Positions 34,087 to 42,899 of a stretch of 64,000 nucleotides of DNA are shown here, in pieces. The position numbers and the translations under genes are program-made. Source of the DNA: Rothia amarae (GTDB lineage Bacteria > Actinomycetota > Actinomycetes > Actinomycetales > Micrococcaceae); NCBI RefSeq assembly GCF_014705945.2, contig NZ_CP061538.1, positions 496,001 to 560,000 of the forward strand, read 5' to 3'. The notes under the pieces were generated by a model, which saw only the letters and a list, made by a program, of their open reading frames with translations, did not search any database and was not told the origin of the DNA. Within the stretch, counting starts at the first letter, position 1, and each line of letters begins with the position of its first letter.

Positions 34087-35868
34087 CTATTTCGCTGTGG
34101 AATAGTTATCCGTGACGGCAATAGTTACGGGAAACTCCACCGAAATATGACCAAATAGAAGCTCACCGGCAGCTTGTGCGGCGTCCCGAACTATCTGCTC
34201 GCACAGTGAAGCCTCGCGTTCAGGGCCGTAAATCATGATCTCATCGTGGAGGAAATATACCAGTTGAGATTGCAAAGGCTTTCCGAACAGCGTGGTGGCG
34301 CGGAGCTTTTGTCGAATCTGCGCCATCCAGCACAGAGCCCACTCTGCGGCGGTACCCTGAACCACAAAATTGCGGGTAAAACGACCCCAACTACGAGAAG
34401 CAGCCATCGCCGCCCGCTCGTCTTCGGCTGTAGCCTGGCGGCGTTGGCGTTCAAACCACTCGGAAGAAGGCGCCGGAGACACCCTGCCCAAATAAGTGCT
34501 GACCTGCCCGCCCTGCTCTCCAACGCGGGCCGCGCGTTCAGTAAATTCAATCGCCTGAGGGAACATCGTGCGTAGGTGAGGCATGAGCTTTCCAGACTCG
34601 CCGGTGGTCGCCCCATACATGGCACCTAATAGCGCAATTTTTGCCTGAGCACGCTCGTTCAGCGCTGACCCGGTATGCTCACCAATTTTGGCAATACCCA
34701 GGTATAAATCAGTTCCTCTGCCGGCAAGCGCTAGTTTTTCGTCCCCGCTCATTGCCGCCAGGATACGAGGCTCCACCTGGCTGGCATCAGCAACTACCAG
34801 CATTTTGCCGGGCTCAGCGGCGACGGCAGTGCGCACGTCGCGAGGAATCTGCATGGCACCACCACCATGAGCACCCCAGCGCCCCGTCACCACACCTCCC
34901 ACCTCATAGGAAGGATGAAAGCGGTCATCTTGTACCCATTCGTCTAGCCAGTTCCACCCGTTCGCGGTAAAAAGCCGAGCAAGTTTTTTATAAGCAAGGA
35001 GGGGTTCGATGAGGGAGCGACGTTGCTGAGCCAACTGAGGATTCTCCTCAGCCCACCCCTTCAATGCCCACTTGCTGGTAGATTTCACCCGAATCCCTGC
35101 AGACTGAAGCGCTCGTAAGAGCTCCTGCGGTGAATCCACATTTAGCTTGGGTGTAGCGAGTTTTTCGCGAATTTCTGTGGCTAATTTTTCCATTTCGGCA
35201 GGGCGCTCGAAAGGAGCAGGTCTGGGACCTAGCGTTTCAACGAGGAGCTTCTCATGCAGAGATTTGTTCCAGGGCATGCCGTGAAATTTCATTTCAGCGG
35301 CAATCATTCCACCGGTAGATTCCGCTGCCGCCAAGAGTTTGAGACGGCGGGGATGGGGTGCAGCTTCTATTGCGCGGAGTTGAGTTTGAAGTTCGACGGC
35401 AAGTTGCGACGCCGTTGGTGCCGTTTTCTGACCTGTATCCGGCTTGCTAGCAGATAAGAAACCGTCATCGAATAGGGAATCTTGCCCTTGAATTTGCCGT
35501 GCGGGCGGGAGCATTCCCCAGGGTTTTTCAGGAGATTCTTGCAGTAAATCAAGGGTGGGGGCAAAAGTGATGTGGCTCTGGGAATGTGTAGTGGCGATAC
35601 TCAAAATTCTTTGAATGAGCCGCAAATCATGGGATCGTTCGGGCGAGATACCCTGCGCCAAGAAGAGGGGCATGATCTGACGCGAATCAGCCCATACCCA
35701 GCGAATCGGTGCGGGGCGGTTAGAGTCTTCAACCTCATGGACGAACTGCCCCAGTTTAGATTCAGGTACCGTGCGCCGGGAACCTACACGACCGTCTGCA
35801 ACAGTGACGGCTTCCCAGAGAAACTCGCCTGCTGCTCCGCTCTCGGACGCGCCCAACACAATGTACAT
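34087..35868 (-). CDS. PolA-like bifunctional 3'-5' exonuclease/DNA polymerase
   Basis: A second, short family-A DNA polymerase of the actinobacterial type, about 593 residues, without a 5'-nuclease domain. The N-terminal third is a diverged exonuclease-like domain. The polymerase part has motif A VVADASQVEPRILAAM (about 359), an O-helix-like region AKIALLGAMYGAT and motif C FLHDEIMI. Its role is probably repair; the replicative PolA would lie elsewhere. I chose the internal ATG 35868 (MYIVLGAS) because AAGGAGG lies just upstream, although at 16-18 bases. Two perfect DnaA boxes lie in its upstream region. Confidence 0.85.
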   Translation of the reverse strand: MYIVLGASESGAAGEFLWEAVTVADGRVGSRRTVPESKLGQFVHEVEDSNRPAPIRWVWADSRQIMPLFLAQGISPERSHDLRLIQRILSIATTHSQSHITFAPTLDLLQESPEKPWGMLPPARQIQGQDSLFDDGFLSASKPDTGQKTAPTASQLAVELQTQLRAIEAAPHPRRLKLLAAAESTGGMIAAEMKFHGMPWNKSLHEKLLVETLGPRPAPFERPAEMEKLATEIREKLATPKLNVDSPQELLRALQSAGIRVKSTSKWALKGWAEENPQLAQQRRSLIEPLLAYKKLARLFTANGWNWLDEWVQDDRFHPSYEVGGVVTGRWGAHGGGAMQIPRDVRTAVAAEPGKMLVVADASQVEPRILAAMSGDEKLALAGRGTDLYLGIAKIGEHTGSALNERAQAKIALLGAMYGATTGESGKLMPHLRTMFPQAIEFTERAARVGEQGGQVSTYLGRVSPAPSSEWFERQRRQATAEDERAAMAASRSWGRFTRNFVVQGTAAEWALCWMAQIRQKLRATTLFGKPLQSQLVYFLHDEIMIYGPEREASLCEQIVRDAAQAAGELLFGHISVEFPVTIAVTDNYSTAK

Positions 35869-35918
35869 GTACTCATTATGACCGAACCTCCTTAAGCCGA
35901 ACTTAGGTACCTGCAAAA

Positions 35919-35974
35919 TGTGGATAACTTTTTACCCCTTTCTTTCGCGAAAATCATGAATCGGGTTATCCACA
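35919..35974. promoter_or_regulatory. pair of inverted DnaA boxes
   Basis: TGTGGATAA (35919-35927) and TTATCCACA (35966-35974) are perfect matches to the consensus DnaA box, in opposite orientation with 38 bases between them. They lie between the divergent polymerase and cpaF genes. They may titrate DnaA or link one of the genes to replication state. Confidence 0.6.
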
Positions 35975-36053
35975 GATTCTCGAATTTCGATTTTGACGCG
36001 CGAAAAACAGGTGCAATGGGAACGACCCGTTAGCTCACCGGCAGGAGAAATCC

Positions 36054-37397
36054 GTGGCGAACATCCCAACCATTGCATCAGATGCCTCTACTGAGTCATC
36101 TCTTGACCTCGTGGTGCGTAAGGCCCGCGATCGCTTCTTGCTCCAAGAATTTGAGGGACTAGAGGCAGAACCAGAACCGAAGCACACACCCCAGCACAGT
36201 GCGCCAGCAGAATCTCCTCGCTTTACCCTCAAAGCGCAGTTTTCCCCTGTACCCGAGGCACAGAGGTTTACCGCTCCCACAGATTTACCGCAGCTTATTC
36301 AAGACATTGATGAAGAAGAAAACAGTCAGTTGGATACGAGCGAACAGCAGGAAGCTCTGCAGTATCTCAAAGCGCAGATGTATGGGCTCGGTATCTTAGA
36401 AGGACTGCTCGATATCCCCGGTGTCACCGATATTTTTGTGAACGGCCCGCAAGACATTTGGTACGAAGCCAACGGCGCACTCCATCGCTCAGACCTCGCA
36501 TTCATCGCTGAACCTGACCTCAGAGCACTGGCCACTCGACTCATTCATAGTGCGGGCGGACGGCTCGATGAAGCTTACCTCAGCGCTGATGTTCTTAACG
36601 ATCGAGGGCAACGAATCCATGCCATGCTGCCACCTCTCTCACGGCATGGAACTGTACTTTCCATCCGTATTCAGCCTGCGCACCGCGCGTCGTTGGAAGA
36701 ACTTCAAGAGAGCGGCATGTTCGATGACGACATCGCCGCCGTGCTGCGCTACCTGGTGCGTACCAAAGCTAATTTCCTCGTCAGCGGTGGCACCGGAACA
36801 GGAAAAACCACTCTGCTCAACGCCATGCTCTCGCACTGCGAAGAGACAGACCGAATCATTACGATTGAAGATTCCGCTGAGTTAGCGCCTGTCCATCCCC
36901 ATGTGATTTCTCTGCAGTCCAAAGCGGCCAATGCTGAAGGTAGAGGAGAAGTTTCCCTGACAGAACTAATCCGTCAGGCACTGCGTATGCGGCCGGAAAG
37001 ACTCATTCTGGGTGAATGCCGTGGAGCGGAGCTTGCAGATATGCTCACCGCAATGAACACCGGGCACGCCGGTTCAGGCGGTACTCTGCATGCCAATTCT
37101 GCCGCGGCGGTGCCCGCGCGTCTTCTAGCAATGGGCGCTATGGCAGGCATGACGCCTGAGGCTCTTACTCTTCAAGCACTCACCGCCGTCGAATACGTCA
37201 TTCATATTTCTCGCGCCGACCACCGGCGATTTATCAGTGAAATTGGTGTGTTCAAACAACACCAGAAGACTCTCAGCGTAGAGCCTTTGTGCCGTTGGGA
37301 ACGCGGTCGGCGCGGCCAGGTGTTGCACTGGACCGACGCAGGAGAGCTTCTCAAAGAGGTTGCTCATCAGCGGGCTGGGGGTAGCGGTGAAGACTAG
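36054..37397 (+). CDS. cpaF: TadA/CpaF family secretion ATPase
   Basis: Hexameric ATPase that powers assembly of Flp/Tad pili. After a low-complexity N-terminus of about 100 residues come the N-terminal CpaF block DIFVNGPQDIWYE, Walker A SGGTGTGKTTLLNA (about 243), Walker B region RPERLILGECRGAEL and GHAGSGGTLHANS. The 447 residues fit. Start GTG 36054 is preceded by CAGGAG. It opens the operon cpaF-tadB-tadC-pilin-tadE-like genes. Confidence 0.93.
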   Translation: MANIPTIASDASTESSLDLVVRKARDRFLLQEFEGLEAEPEPKHTPQHSAPAESPRFTLKAQFSPVPEAQRFTAPTDLPQLIQDIDEEENSQLDTSEQQEALQYLKAQMYGLGILEGLLDIPGVTDIFVNGPQDIWYEANGALHRSDLAFIAEPDLRALATRLIHSAGGRLDEAYLSADVLNDRGQRIHAMLPPLSRHGTVLSIRIQPAHRASLEELQESGMFDDDIAAVLRYLVRTKANFLVSGGTGTGKTTLLNAMLSHCEETDRIITIEDSAELAPVHPHVISLQSKAANAEGRGEVSLTELIRQALRMRPERLILGECRGAELADMLTAMNTGHAGSGGTLHANSAAAVPARLLAMGAMAGMTPEALTLQALTAVEYVIHISRADHRRFISEIGVFKQHQKTLSVEPLCRWERGRRGQVLHWTDAGELLKEVAHQRAGGSGED

Positions 37398-38112
37398 GAG
37401 AAAGAATATTTCTAGACCACTACCTCACCGGCTGACTCACAGCAAGGCGGGCATTGAAGAAATGGAGCTGTGGCCCGATACGGTGTGGCGTCTTGCCGCC
37501 ATGCTGAGGGCAGGTCTAGCTCCAGCGCGAGCGTTCCAACTTCTGGCAGAAGAAAACGCTGAGGACGAAGAAACATCCGGGGAATCCCAGGCGAAGTCAC
37601 TTTTTACTGGAAAAGAGAATCCACTCCGTGCGAAGAATCGTGCGCTGGAACTGGCCCAGGAAGATATCCAGACTCTACTGATCACGTGTGCGGAGACCGC
37701 TGCGAAAGGGCTACCTCTGGCCGAAGCTATGCAAGCGGCTACTGTGAAACGAAACTACTCGAACCAACGGGTCGAGGAACTACGCGCCTGCTGGTATATC
37801 GGCGAGCGCACCGGCGCCCCTTTAGCTTCGGTTTTAGAACGATTAGCTCGTTATCTAGAACAAGAGATTGATCTTTCTCAGGCACGAGATTCTGCTATGT
37901 CTGGCCCTAAATCGACAGGAACTATCCTCTCGTGGTTGCCGTTGTTGGGTCTGGGATTGGGCATTTTGATGGGGACTAATCCGGTGGGCATCCTCTTGGG
38001 GTCGATACCGGGGGCAGTTGCCGGTGTGCTCGGTGTGTTTTTGGCATTAGCTGGACGCCGATGGACCGCGCGTCTGGTTCAACGGGCGGAGCGGGGGATT
38101 GAGCCATCATGA
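37387..38112 (+). CDS. tadB: TadB-like type II/Flp pilus assembly membrane protein
   Basis: A type II secretion F-domain protein of about 241 residues that forms part of the inner-membrane platform for Tad pili. The F domain covers roughly residues 20-190 and contains LAAMLRAGLAPARAFQLL and IGERTGAPLASVLERLARYL, followed by hydrophobic helices near the C-terminus. GTG 37387 overlaps the cpaF end by 11 bases; the frame is open further up but inside cpaF. It overlaps tadC by four bases (ATGA). Confidence 0.88.
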   Translation: MKTRRKNISRPLPHRLTHSKAGIEEMELWPDTVWRLAAMLRAGLAPARAFQLLAEENAEDEETSGESQAKSLFTGKENPLRAKNRALELAQEDIQTLLITCAETAAKGLPLAEAMQAATVKRNYSNQRVEELRACWYIGERTGAPLASVLERLARYLEQEIDLSQARDSAMSGPKSTGTILSWLPLLGLGLGILMGTNPVGILLGSIPGAVAGVLGVFLALAGRRWTARLVQRAERGIEPS

Positions 38113-38600
38113 ACCGGCTTCGTCTTAACCGTGTAGTCCGCAGAGAAATTTCTGAAGAAGAGCCCCAGCCCCTGAGCCCAGCTCTTTATCTTGATTTGAC
38201 TGCTTCGATGTTAGCAGCCGGTCTCTCATTGCAGCGGTGCTTGCTAATGATTGCTAACGTCGGCTCGATGCACGCTCGCCGGCAGCTGCGAATGGTGGAG
38301 CGGCGTCTTTCGTTAGGTGCTGATTGGCAGACTGCCTGGACTTTTTCTGAGCCAGTTCCTGAGCTAAAGGACTTGCAACGAACCTTGGGATTTTTGCTAG
38401 AGACTGGCGCGCCCACCGCAGATTTACTGACCGTGATGGCAGATCGCCAGCGACGCCACAGCTTCCGCTTTGCCGAACAATCGGCAGCGAAATTGGGTGT
38501 GCATCTAGTGGTGCCCTTGGGGTTGTGTTCTTTGCCTGCATTCATCTGTTTGGGGGTGATACCGGTACTTATCTCATTGGTTCCAACACTGGGTTTTTAA
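38109..38600 (+). CDS. tadC: TadC-like pilus assembly membrane protein
   Basis: Second platform protein, 163 residues, F-domain type, with LTASMLAAGLSLQRCLLMI and GFLLETGAPTADLL and a C-terminal hydrophobic pair (about 130-163). It is short compared with proteobacterial TadC, as usual in Actinobacteria. Start ATG 38109 overlaps the tadB stop. Confidence 0.87.
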   Translation: MNRLRLNRVVRREISEEEPQPLSPALYLDLTASMLAAGLSLQRCLLMIANVGSMHARRQLRMVERRLSLGADWQTAWTFSEPVPELKDLQRTLGFLLETGAPTADLLTVMADRQRRHSFRFAEQSAAKLGVHLVVPLGLCSLPAFICLGVIPVLISLVPTLGF

Positions 38601-38656
38601 CTCAGCCTTCTTTCTGACAATTCAACTTTCATGACAAATTATTTTGAGGAGAAATC

Positions 38657-38893
38657 ATGCAAAAATACACCGCATTCCATCAGGCAGAATCCCAAGAAAT
38701 CGCTCCCCTTGTAGAAGGCGAGCTCGTGGATTTAGCTCAGGATCCTGAAGCGGGTGCGACCACCGCAGAGTATGGGATTGTTCTACTAGCCGCAGTCGGT
38801 TTCGCCGGGCTACTAGTAGTAATCCTCAAATCTGATGCAGTGCGCGCTTTACTGATGGGCATCGTAGAGAAAGCTCTCTCTACGGGGATGTAA
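38657..38893 (+). CDS. DUF4244 Flp-type pilin
   Basis: A 78-residue pilin candidate. A charged leader of about 35 residues ends in DPEAGATTAEYGIVLLAAVG, which is the prepilin type: Gly before the hydrophobic helix and Glu five residues in. DUF4244 proteins sit at this position in actinobacterial tad loci. It has its own AGGAG ribosome-binding site, and a GC-rich hairpin follows it, consistent with a higher level of pilin message. No prepilin peptidase gene is seen in the window. Confidence 0.88.
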   Translation: MQKYTAFHQAESQEIAPLVEGELVDLAQDPEAGATTAEYGIVLLAAVGFAGLLVVILKSDAVRALLMGIVEKALSTGM

Positions 38894-38921
38894 TTCTAGG
38901 CGCTATCTTGCAGAACGCATC

Positions 38922-38965
38922 GGGCAGGGCACTGTTTGGAGAATCTATCACCGGTTGCCCTGCCC
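38922..38965 (+). terminator. hairpin after the pilin gene
   Basis: GGGCAGGGCA (38922-38931) pairs with TGCCCTGCCC (38956-38965), and TCCGTTATCTTTTT follows. It probably terminates part of the transcripts between the pilin and the TadE-like genes. Confidence 0.65.
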
Positions 38966-39001
38966 TCCGTTATCTTTTTCAGTTGAGAGGGGAGAACCCG
39001 C

Positions 39002-39475
39002 ATGAAGACTTCATCACCCCCAACAGGTTGGGGGGTTCAGCCTATGCCTTTCCCGCACCGGCGGGGCAGGAAAGGCTCGGCGTCTTGCCGGGCTACCTCT
39101 GGTTCTTTCGATTCTTCAGAAGCAGGCGCCGTCACCGCTGAATTTGCCGTTGCTCTACCTGCGGTTATTTTTCTACTGGCTCTCCTAATGGGCTCTATAG
39201 CTACCGGCGTGGTTCAGTTGCAACTGGAAGAATCGGCGAGGGTAGGCGCCCGTGCTGCCGCTCGGGGAGAAGCTATGGAGGACGTGCGACGCGTTGCCCA
39301 AGACGTAGGCACAGATATTTCGGTAGTAGTAACAGATCATTCCGAAACGGTGACCGTGCAGACGAGTAGGCAAGCACCGGGGCTCATCGGGGAAATCACA
39401 GGGTGGACCCTGTACGCCGATTCGACCATTCCCGCTGAACCGGCGGCGATAAAACCGGGGAAGGAGAAGTCATGA
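39002..39475 (+). CDS. TadE-like pseudopilin
   Basis: A 157-residue TadE family minor pilin. An unusually long basic leader of about 40 residues precedes EAGAVTAEFAVALPAVIFLL, which copies the pilin motif of the gene upstream. One transmembrane helix and an exported domain follow. Start ATG 39002 has GGGGAG upstream at good spacing. The last bases overlap the next gene (ATGATG region). Confidence 0.85.
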   Translation: MKTSSPPTGWGVQPMPFPHRRGRKGSASCRATSGSFDSSEAGAVTAEFAVALPAVIFLLALLMGSIATGVVQLQLEESARVGARAAARGEAMEDVRRVAQDVGTDISVVVTDHSETVTVQTSRQAPGLIGEITGWTLYADSTIPAEPAAIKPGKEKS

Positions 39476-39855
39476 TGACGTCGCCGTCTCGTGAGCACGA
39501 TAGTTCAGAGCGCGGTTCTGGAACGGTACTGGCTTTGGGGCTGGTTTTTGTACTGCTGATTTTCTTCGTCGTCATTGCAGGAGTTATTACTGCTATATCA
39601 GCTCAACATAAAGCAATGGCTGCCGCCGATTTGAGCGCGCTCGCTGCCGCCGATACCGCACGTGGTCTGAGGGAGGGGGAGCCTTGTACCGTAGCTGCGG
39701 AGATAGCACGTGTTAACCACGCGGAGTTAAAAGGGTGCGCTCAGCCTGAAGGGTACAGCGGCATTGTGGACGTGCGAACCACCGTGCCTATCGGCGGGCC
39801 CTTTACCTGGCTTGGCTTGGCAGAGGGGCTGAGCCGCGCGGGCCCGCCAGAGTAG
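39472..39855 (+). CDS. TadE-like protein of the helicase/secretion neighbourhood (Rv3654c-like)
   Basis: A 127-residue small protein with one hydrophobic segment (about 22-45) after RGSGTVLALGLVF, then KAMAAADLSALAAADTA, which is the hallmark of this group of flp-associated proteins placed before a DECH-box helicase. It overlaps the preceding gene by four bases and its 3' end overlaps the convergent helicase gene by 53 bases. Confidence 0.85.
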   Translation: MMTSPSREHDSSERGSGTVLALGLVFVLLIFFVVIAGVITAISAQHKAMAAADLSALAAADTARGLREGEPCTVAAEIARVNHAELKGCAQPEGYSGIVDVRTTVPIGGPFTWLGLAEGLSRAGPPE

Positions 39856-42331
39856 AATGCTCCTCGCTGATTCGTCCAGATTGTTCATCTCTTGGCATCG
39901 CATGCATGAGCATTGCTTCCAGGAGGCGGGCTGCGCCGTCTTTCTCCAGCGGATCATTGCGGTTCCCACATTTAGGAGATTGCACGCAGGAGGGGCAACC
40001 GGTTTCGCACTCGCAGGAGCGGATGGTATCGAGGGTAGCTCGAATCCAGTGCTGCGCGGCAGCAAATCCTCGTTCTGCGAATCCTGCCCCACCCTGGTGG
40101 CCGTCATAGACAAAAATGGTGGGTTTCTCGGTATCCATGTGCAGGGCTGTAGAAAGCCCCCCAATATCCCAGCGGTCACACGTAGCAATCAACGGCAACA
40201 GCCCTATCGCCGCGTGTTCGGCTGCATGTAAAGTACCCGGGAAATCGGGTTCTTTGACTCCCGCACCGCTCATTACAGTGGGTTCCATCGTGAACCAAAT
40301 AGCGGTGGTCATCAGATTTTGCGGGGGCAGATCAAGAATTTCCTCGCCGAGAACCTCTTGACCGATAAGAGATTTGCGTTGATAAGAGACCACCTGCGTG
40401 CGGACTCGAACGTGCCCAAAATGCAAGGTGACTGGGCCCCACTGCTCGGTCTTGTCTTCAGAGAGAATCTTTACCTCGGTCAGGTCGCGCGATTGAGTGA
40501 AGTAATCGGGAAAGACGCGCGAAACAGCAATGACTCGGTTTTCAAGATCTAAGTCTTCAACCACATAGGTGGCAGATTGGTGGGTGTAAATCGCGCCCAC
40601 ATGGCCTTGGTGTTGCGCCTGAGAAGCATCCATCGTCCCCACCACAGTGCCCGTTTCTATCTCAATAATTTGAAGCGGTGAGCCGCCGCCCCCGCGCAAA
40701 TCTACAAGCTCGGAGGCATTTTCAGGGTGGGTCCAGAACCAACCCGTGGCTCGACGACGTAGGTAACCCTGGGCAACGAGCCGTTCTAATAGTTGCCCGG
40801 CGGTCGGGCCAAAGAGCGCCACTTCTTCGGTGCGCAAGGGCAGTTCTGCGGCTGCGGCACACAAATGTGGAGATAGCACGTAAGGATTGGTGGGATCAAA
40901 AACGGTAGATTCAACCACCGTAAAGATATCTTCGGGGTGGTGCACCAGATAGGTATCCAGCGGGTCAGCACTGGCGATTAACACCGAGAGCGATTCCTGC
41001 CCCGCGCGTCCGGCACGCCCAATTTGTTGAAAGAACGACGCGCGGGTGCCCGGCCAGCCAGCCACGAGCACGGCGTCTAACCCGGCGATGTCTATGCCCA
41101 GTTCGAGGGCGGAAGTAGAAGCAATACCTAACATTTCGCCGCTACGTAATTGCCGTTCGAGTTCGCGGCGTTCCTCGGGCAGAAAACCTGACCGGTAGGC
41201 GGCGACTCGATGGGAGAGGCCAGCTTCCACCTCATCAAGATAGCGGGAGGCGGTTTGAGCAATTGCCTCTGCTCCACGGCGCGATTTGATGAAGGCAATA
41301 GTTCGGGTGCGTTCAACTACTAAATCGGTGAGCATTTCAGCGCTTTGTTCAATGACCGATTTACGCTGCGGAGCATTCTTCTCGGCTTCAGATTGACCGG
41401 TTTCCCGTGGGGCGGAGAGCTTATCGGTAACTGGCTCGCGAAATTCAGGTTCCCAGAGGATTGTGTGGGTTGCGCCGTGCGGAGCAGTGTCCTCGGTAAT
41501 CGCGGTCACGGCGGAGGAATCAACTCCTAGTAACTTAGCGAAGGATTGCTCAGGTTCGGCAGAGGTCGCGGAGGCGCCAAAGAAGACGGGAGAAGCACCG
41601 TGATAACGGCAGATACGGCGTAATCGGCGCAGAAGCACGGCAATATGAGCACCAAAAACCCCTCGATAGCTATGCGCCTCATCGAGCACCACATATTTAA
41701 GGCGGCGCACAAAGGAGGACCACTGAGCGTGGTTGGGCAAGATTCCATAGTGCAACATATCGGGGTTGCAGAGAATGACATTGGCGTGCTGCCTAATCCA
41801 ACGGCGCTCGGAGGCGGGGGTGTCGCCGTCGTATGTTTCAGCTCGCACGGTCGAAAGCTCCAGTGCGCGAATCGAGTTGAGCTGGTCAGCGGCGAGCGCT
41901 TTAGTGGGGGAAAGATAAAGGACGGTGGCGCGTTCGTCATCCATACCCTTTTTAGGTGCTATTTCGCCGCGGTGGACGGCGTCCAGCGAGGGGAGAAGGT
42001 AAGCCAGTGACTTGCCTGAGGCTGTTCCCGTTGCCAGGATCAGATGCTGGCGAGAACCTGTCGCCATCGAGGTGTGGGCGAGATCAGCTGCCTGCACTTG
42101 ATGCAGGTAAGGTTCAGGAACGCCCAAGGATTCGAAGGCATCTTGGACGTCCGGATGAACCCACTCCGGCCAATGTGCGGTGATAGCTTCGCGAGCAGGA
42201 GTGGAGCGGACGTGAAGAATTTGCTCGGGTACAGGACCGTACCCCAGTTTGGAGATGAGCGAGACGACGCTCGGAGGTAGCTGGGCTATGCGCTGGGAGA
42301 GCGAGAGGGGTTCTGCTGATTCTTCGGACAC
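39803..42331 (-). CDS. DEAD/DECH-box helicase with DUF1998-type C-terminus
   Basis: A superfamily 2 helicase of about 842 residues. Motif I is ATGTASGKSLAYLL (near residue 97), motif II LDEAHSYRGVFG, motif III FGASATSAEP, and motif VI QQIGRAGRAGQ. The C-terminal part has a zinc-binding cysteine set, CECETGCPSCVQSPKCGN. It is the standard convergent neighbour of actinobacterial tad loci, and related bacterial proteins (MrfA type) act in DNA repair. The frame is open to TTG/GTG positions up to 42370; I chose GTG 42331 (MSEESAEP). Confidence 0.9.
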   Translation of the reverse strand: MSEESAEPLSLSQRIAQLPPSVVSLISKLGYGPVPEQILHVRSTPAREAITAHWPEWVHPDVQDAFESLGVPEPYLHQVQAADLAHTSMATGSRQHLILATGTASGKSLAYLLPSLDAVHRGEIAPKKGMDDERATVLYLSPTKALAADQLNSIRALELSTVRAETYDGDTPASERRWIRQHANVILCNPDMLHYGILPNHAQWSSFVRRLKYVVLDEAHSYRGVFGAHIAVLLRRLRRICRYHGASPVFFGASATSAEPEQSFAKLLGVDSSAVTAITEDTAPHGATHTILWEPEFREPVTDKLSAPRETGQSEAEKNAPQRKSVIEQSAEMLTDLVVERTRTIAFIKSRRGAEAIAQTASRYLDEVEAGLSHRVAAYRSGFLPEERRELERQLRSGEMLGIASTSALELGIDIAGLDAVLVAGWPGTRASFFQQIGRAGRAGQESLSVLIASADPLDTYLVHHPEDIFTVVESTVFDPTNPYVLSPHLCAAAAELPLRTEEVALFGPTAGQLLERLVAQGYLRRRATGWFWTHPENASELVDLRGGGGSPLQIIEIETGTVVGTMDASQAQHQGHVGAIYTHQSATYVVEDLDLENRVIAVSRVFPDYFTQSRDLTEVKILSEDKTEQWGPVTLHFGHVRVRTQVVSYQRKSLIGQEVLGEEILDLPPQNLMTTAIWFTMEPTVMSGAGVKEPDFPGTLHAAEHAAIGLLPLIATCDRWDIGGLSTALHMDTEKPTIFVYDGHQGGAGFAERGFAAAQHWIRATLDTIRSCECETGCPSCVQSPKCGNRNDPLEKDGAARLLEAMLMHAMPRDEQSGRISEEHSTLAGPRGSAPLPSQAR

Positions 42332-42417
42332 GCCTCTATTGTCCCACTCCCCGGTAGAAAGCTCATACACCGGGGTAAGGGCTCAAAATTCCTACCAAAA
42401 ACTGCAATAATGTGACC

Positions 42418-42867
42418 ATGACTACACCTAAGATGAATATTCAATCCACTCACCAGAACTCATCAGCGCCCCAGCAAGCTCCTGTTACTGAGCTCACCGA
42501 GCCTGAGTGCTGGGAACTGGCAGAAAAAACTAGTTTTGCTCGCCTGGGCACGGTAGATAACGGAGAAGTCTTCATTACCCCGCTCAATATCGTTACTTCT
42601 GAAGGAAAAATCTTTTTCCGCACCGCGCACGGTTCTAAACTCACAAACCTTATCCTCAATGAGAAAGTCACGATTGAATTTGATAAGGCTGAGGGCGGTT
42701 CTGCCTATTCAGTGAATATTTTTGGGACTGCACGGTTGCTTACGGACTCTTCTGAATTGGAGCGAGCTGCGCAGCTGCCTCTTACCCCGTGGATTCGTAC
42801 GGAGAAAATTGAGTTTGTAGAGATTACTCCTAGCACGATGACCGGGCGGCGTTTTATCCTGGGCTAA
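42418..42867 (+). CDS. pyridoxamine 5'-phosphate oxidase-like flavin-binding protein
   Basis: A 149-residue split-barrel protein of the PPOX family. LTEPECWELAEKTSFARLGT and the final TGRRFILG are typical of small actinobacterial members that bind FMN, F420 or heme. A paralogue with the same layout lies at 50148. Start ATG 42418; GTG 42412 is possible. The true substrate is unknown. Confidence 0.85.
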   Translation: MTTPKMNIQSTHQNSSAPQQAPVTELTEPECWELAEKTSFARLGTVDNGEVFITPLNIVTSEGKIFFRTAHGSKLTNLILNEKVTIEFDKAEGGSAYSVNIFGTARLLTDSSELERAAQLPLTPWIRTEKIEFVEITPSTMTGRRFILG

Positions 42868-42899
42868 GACCATATTCACTGTGAAAGGTGTCTTTTTCC

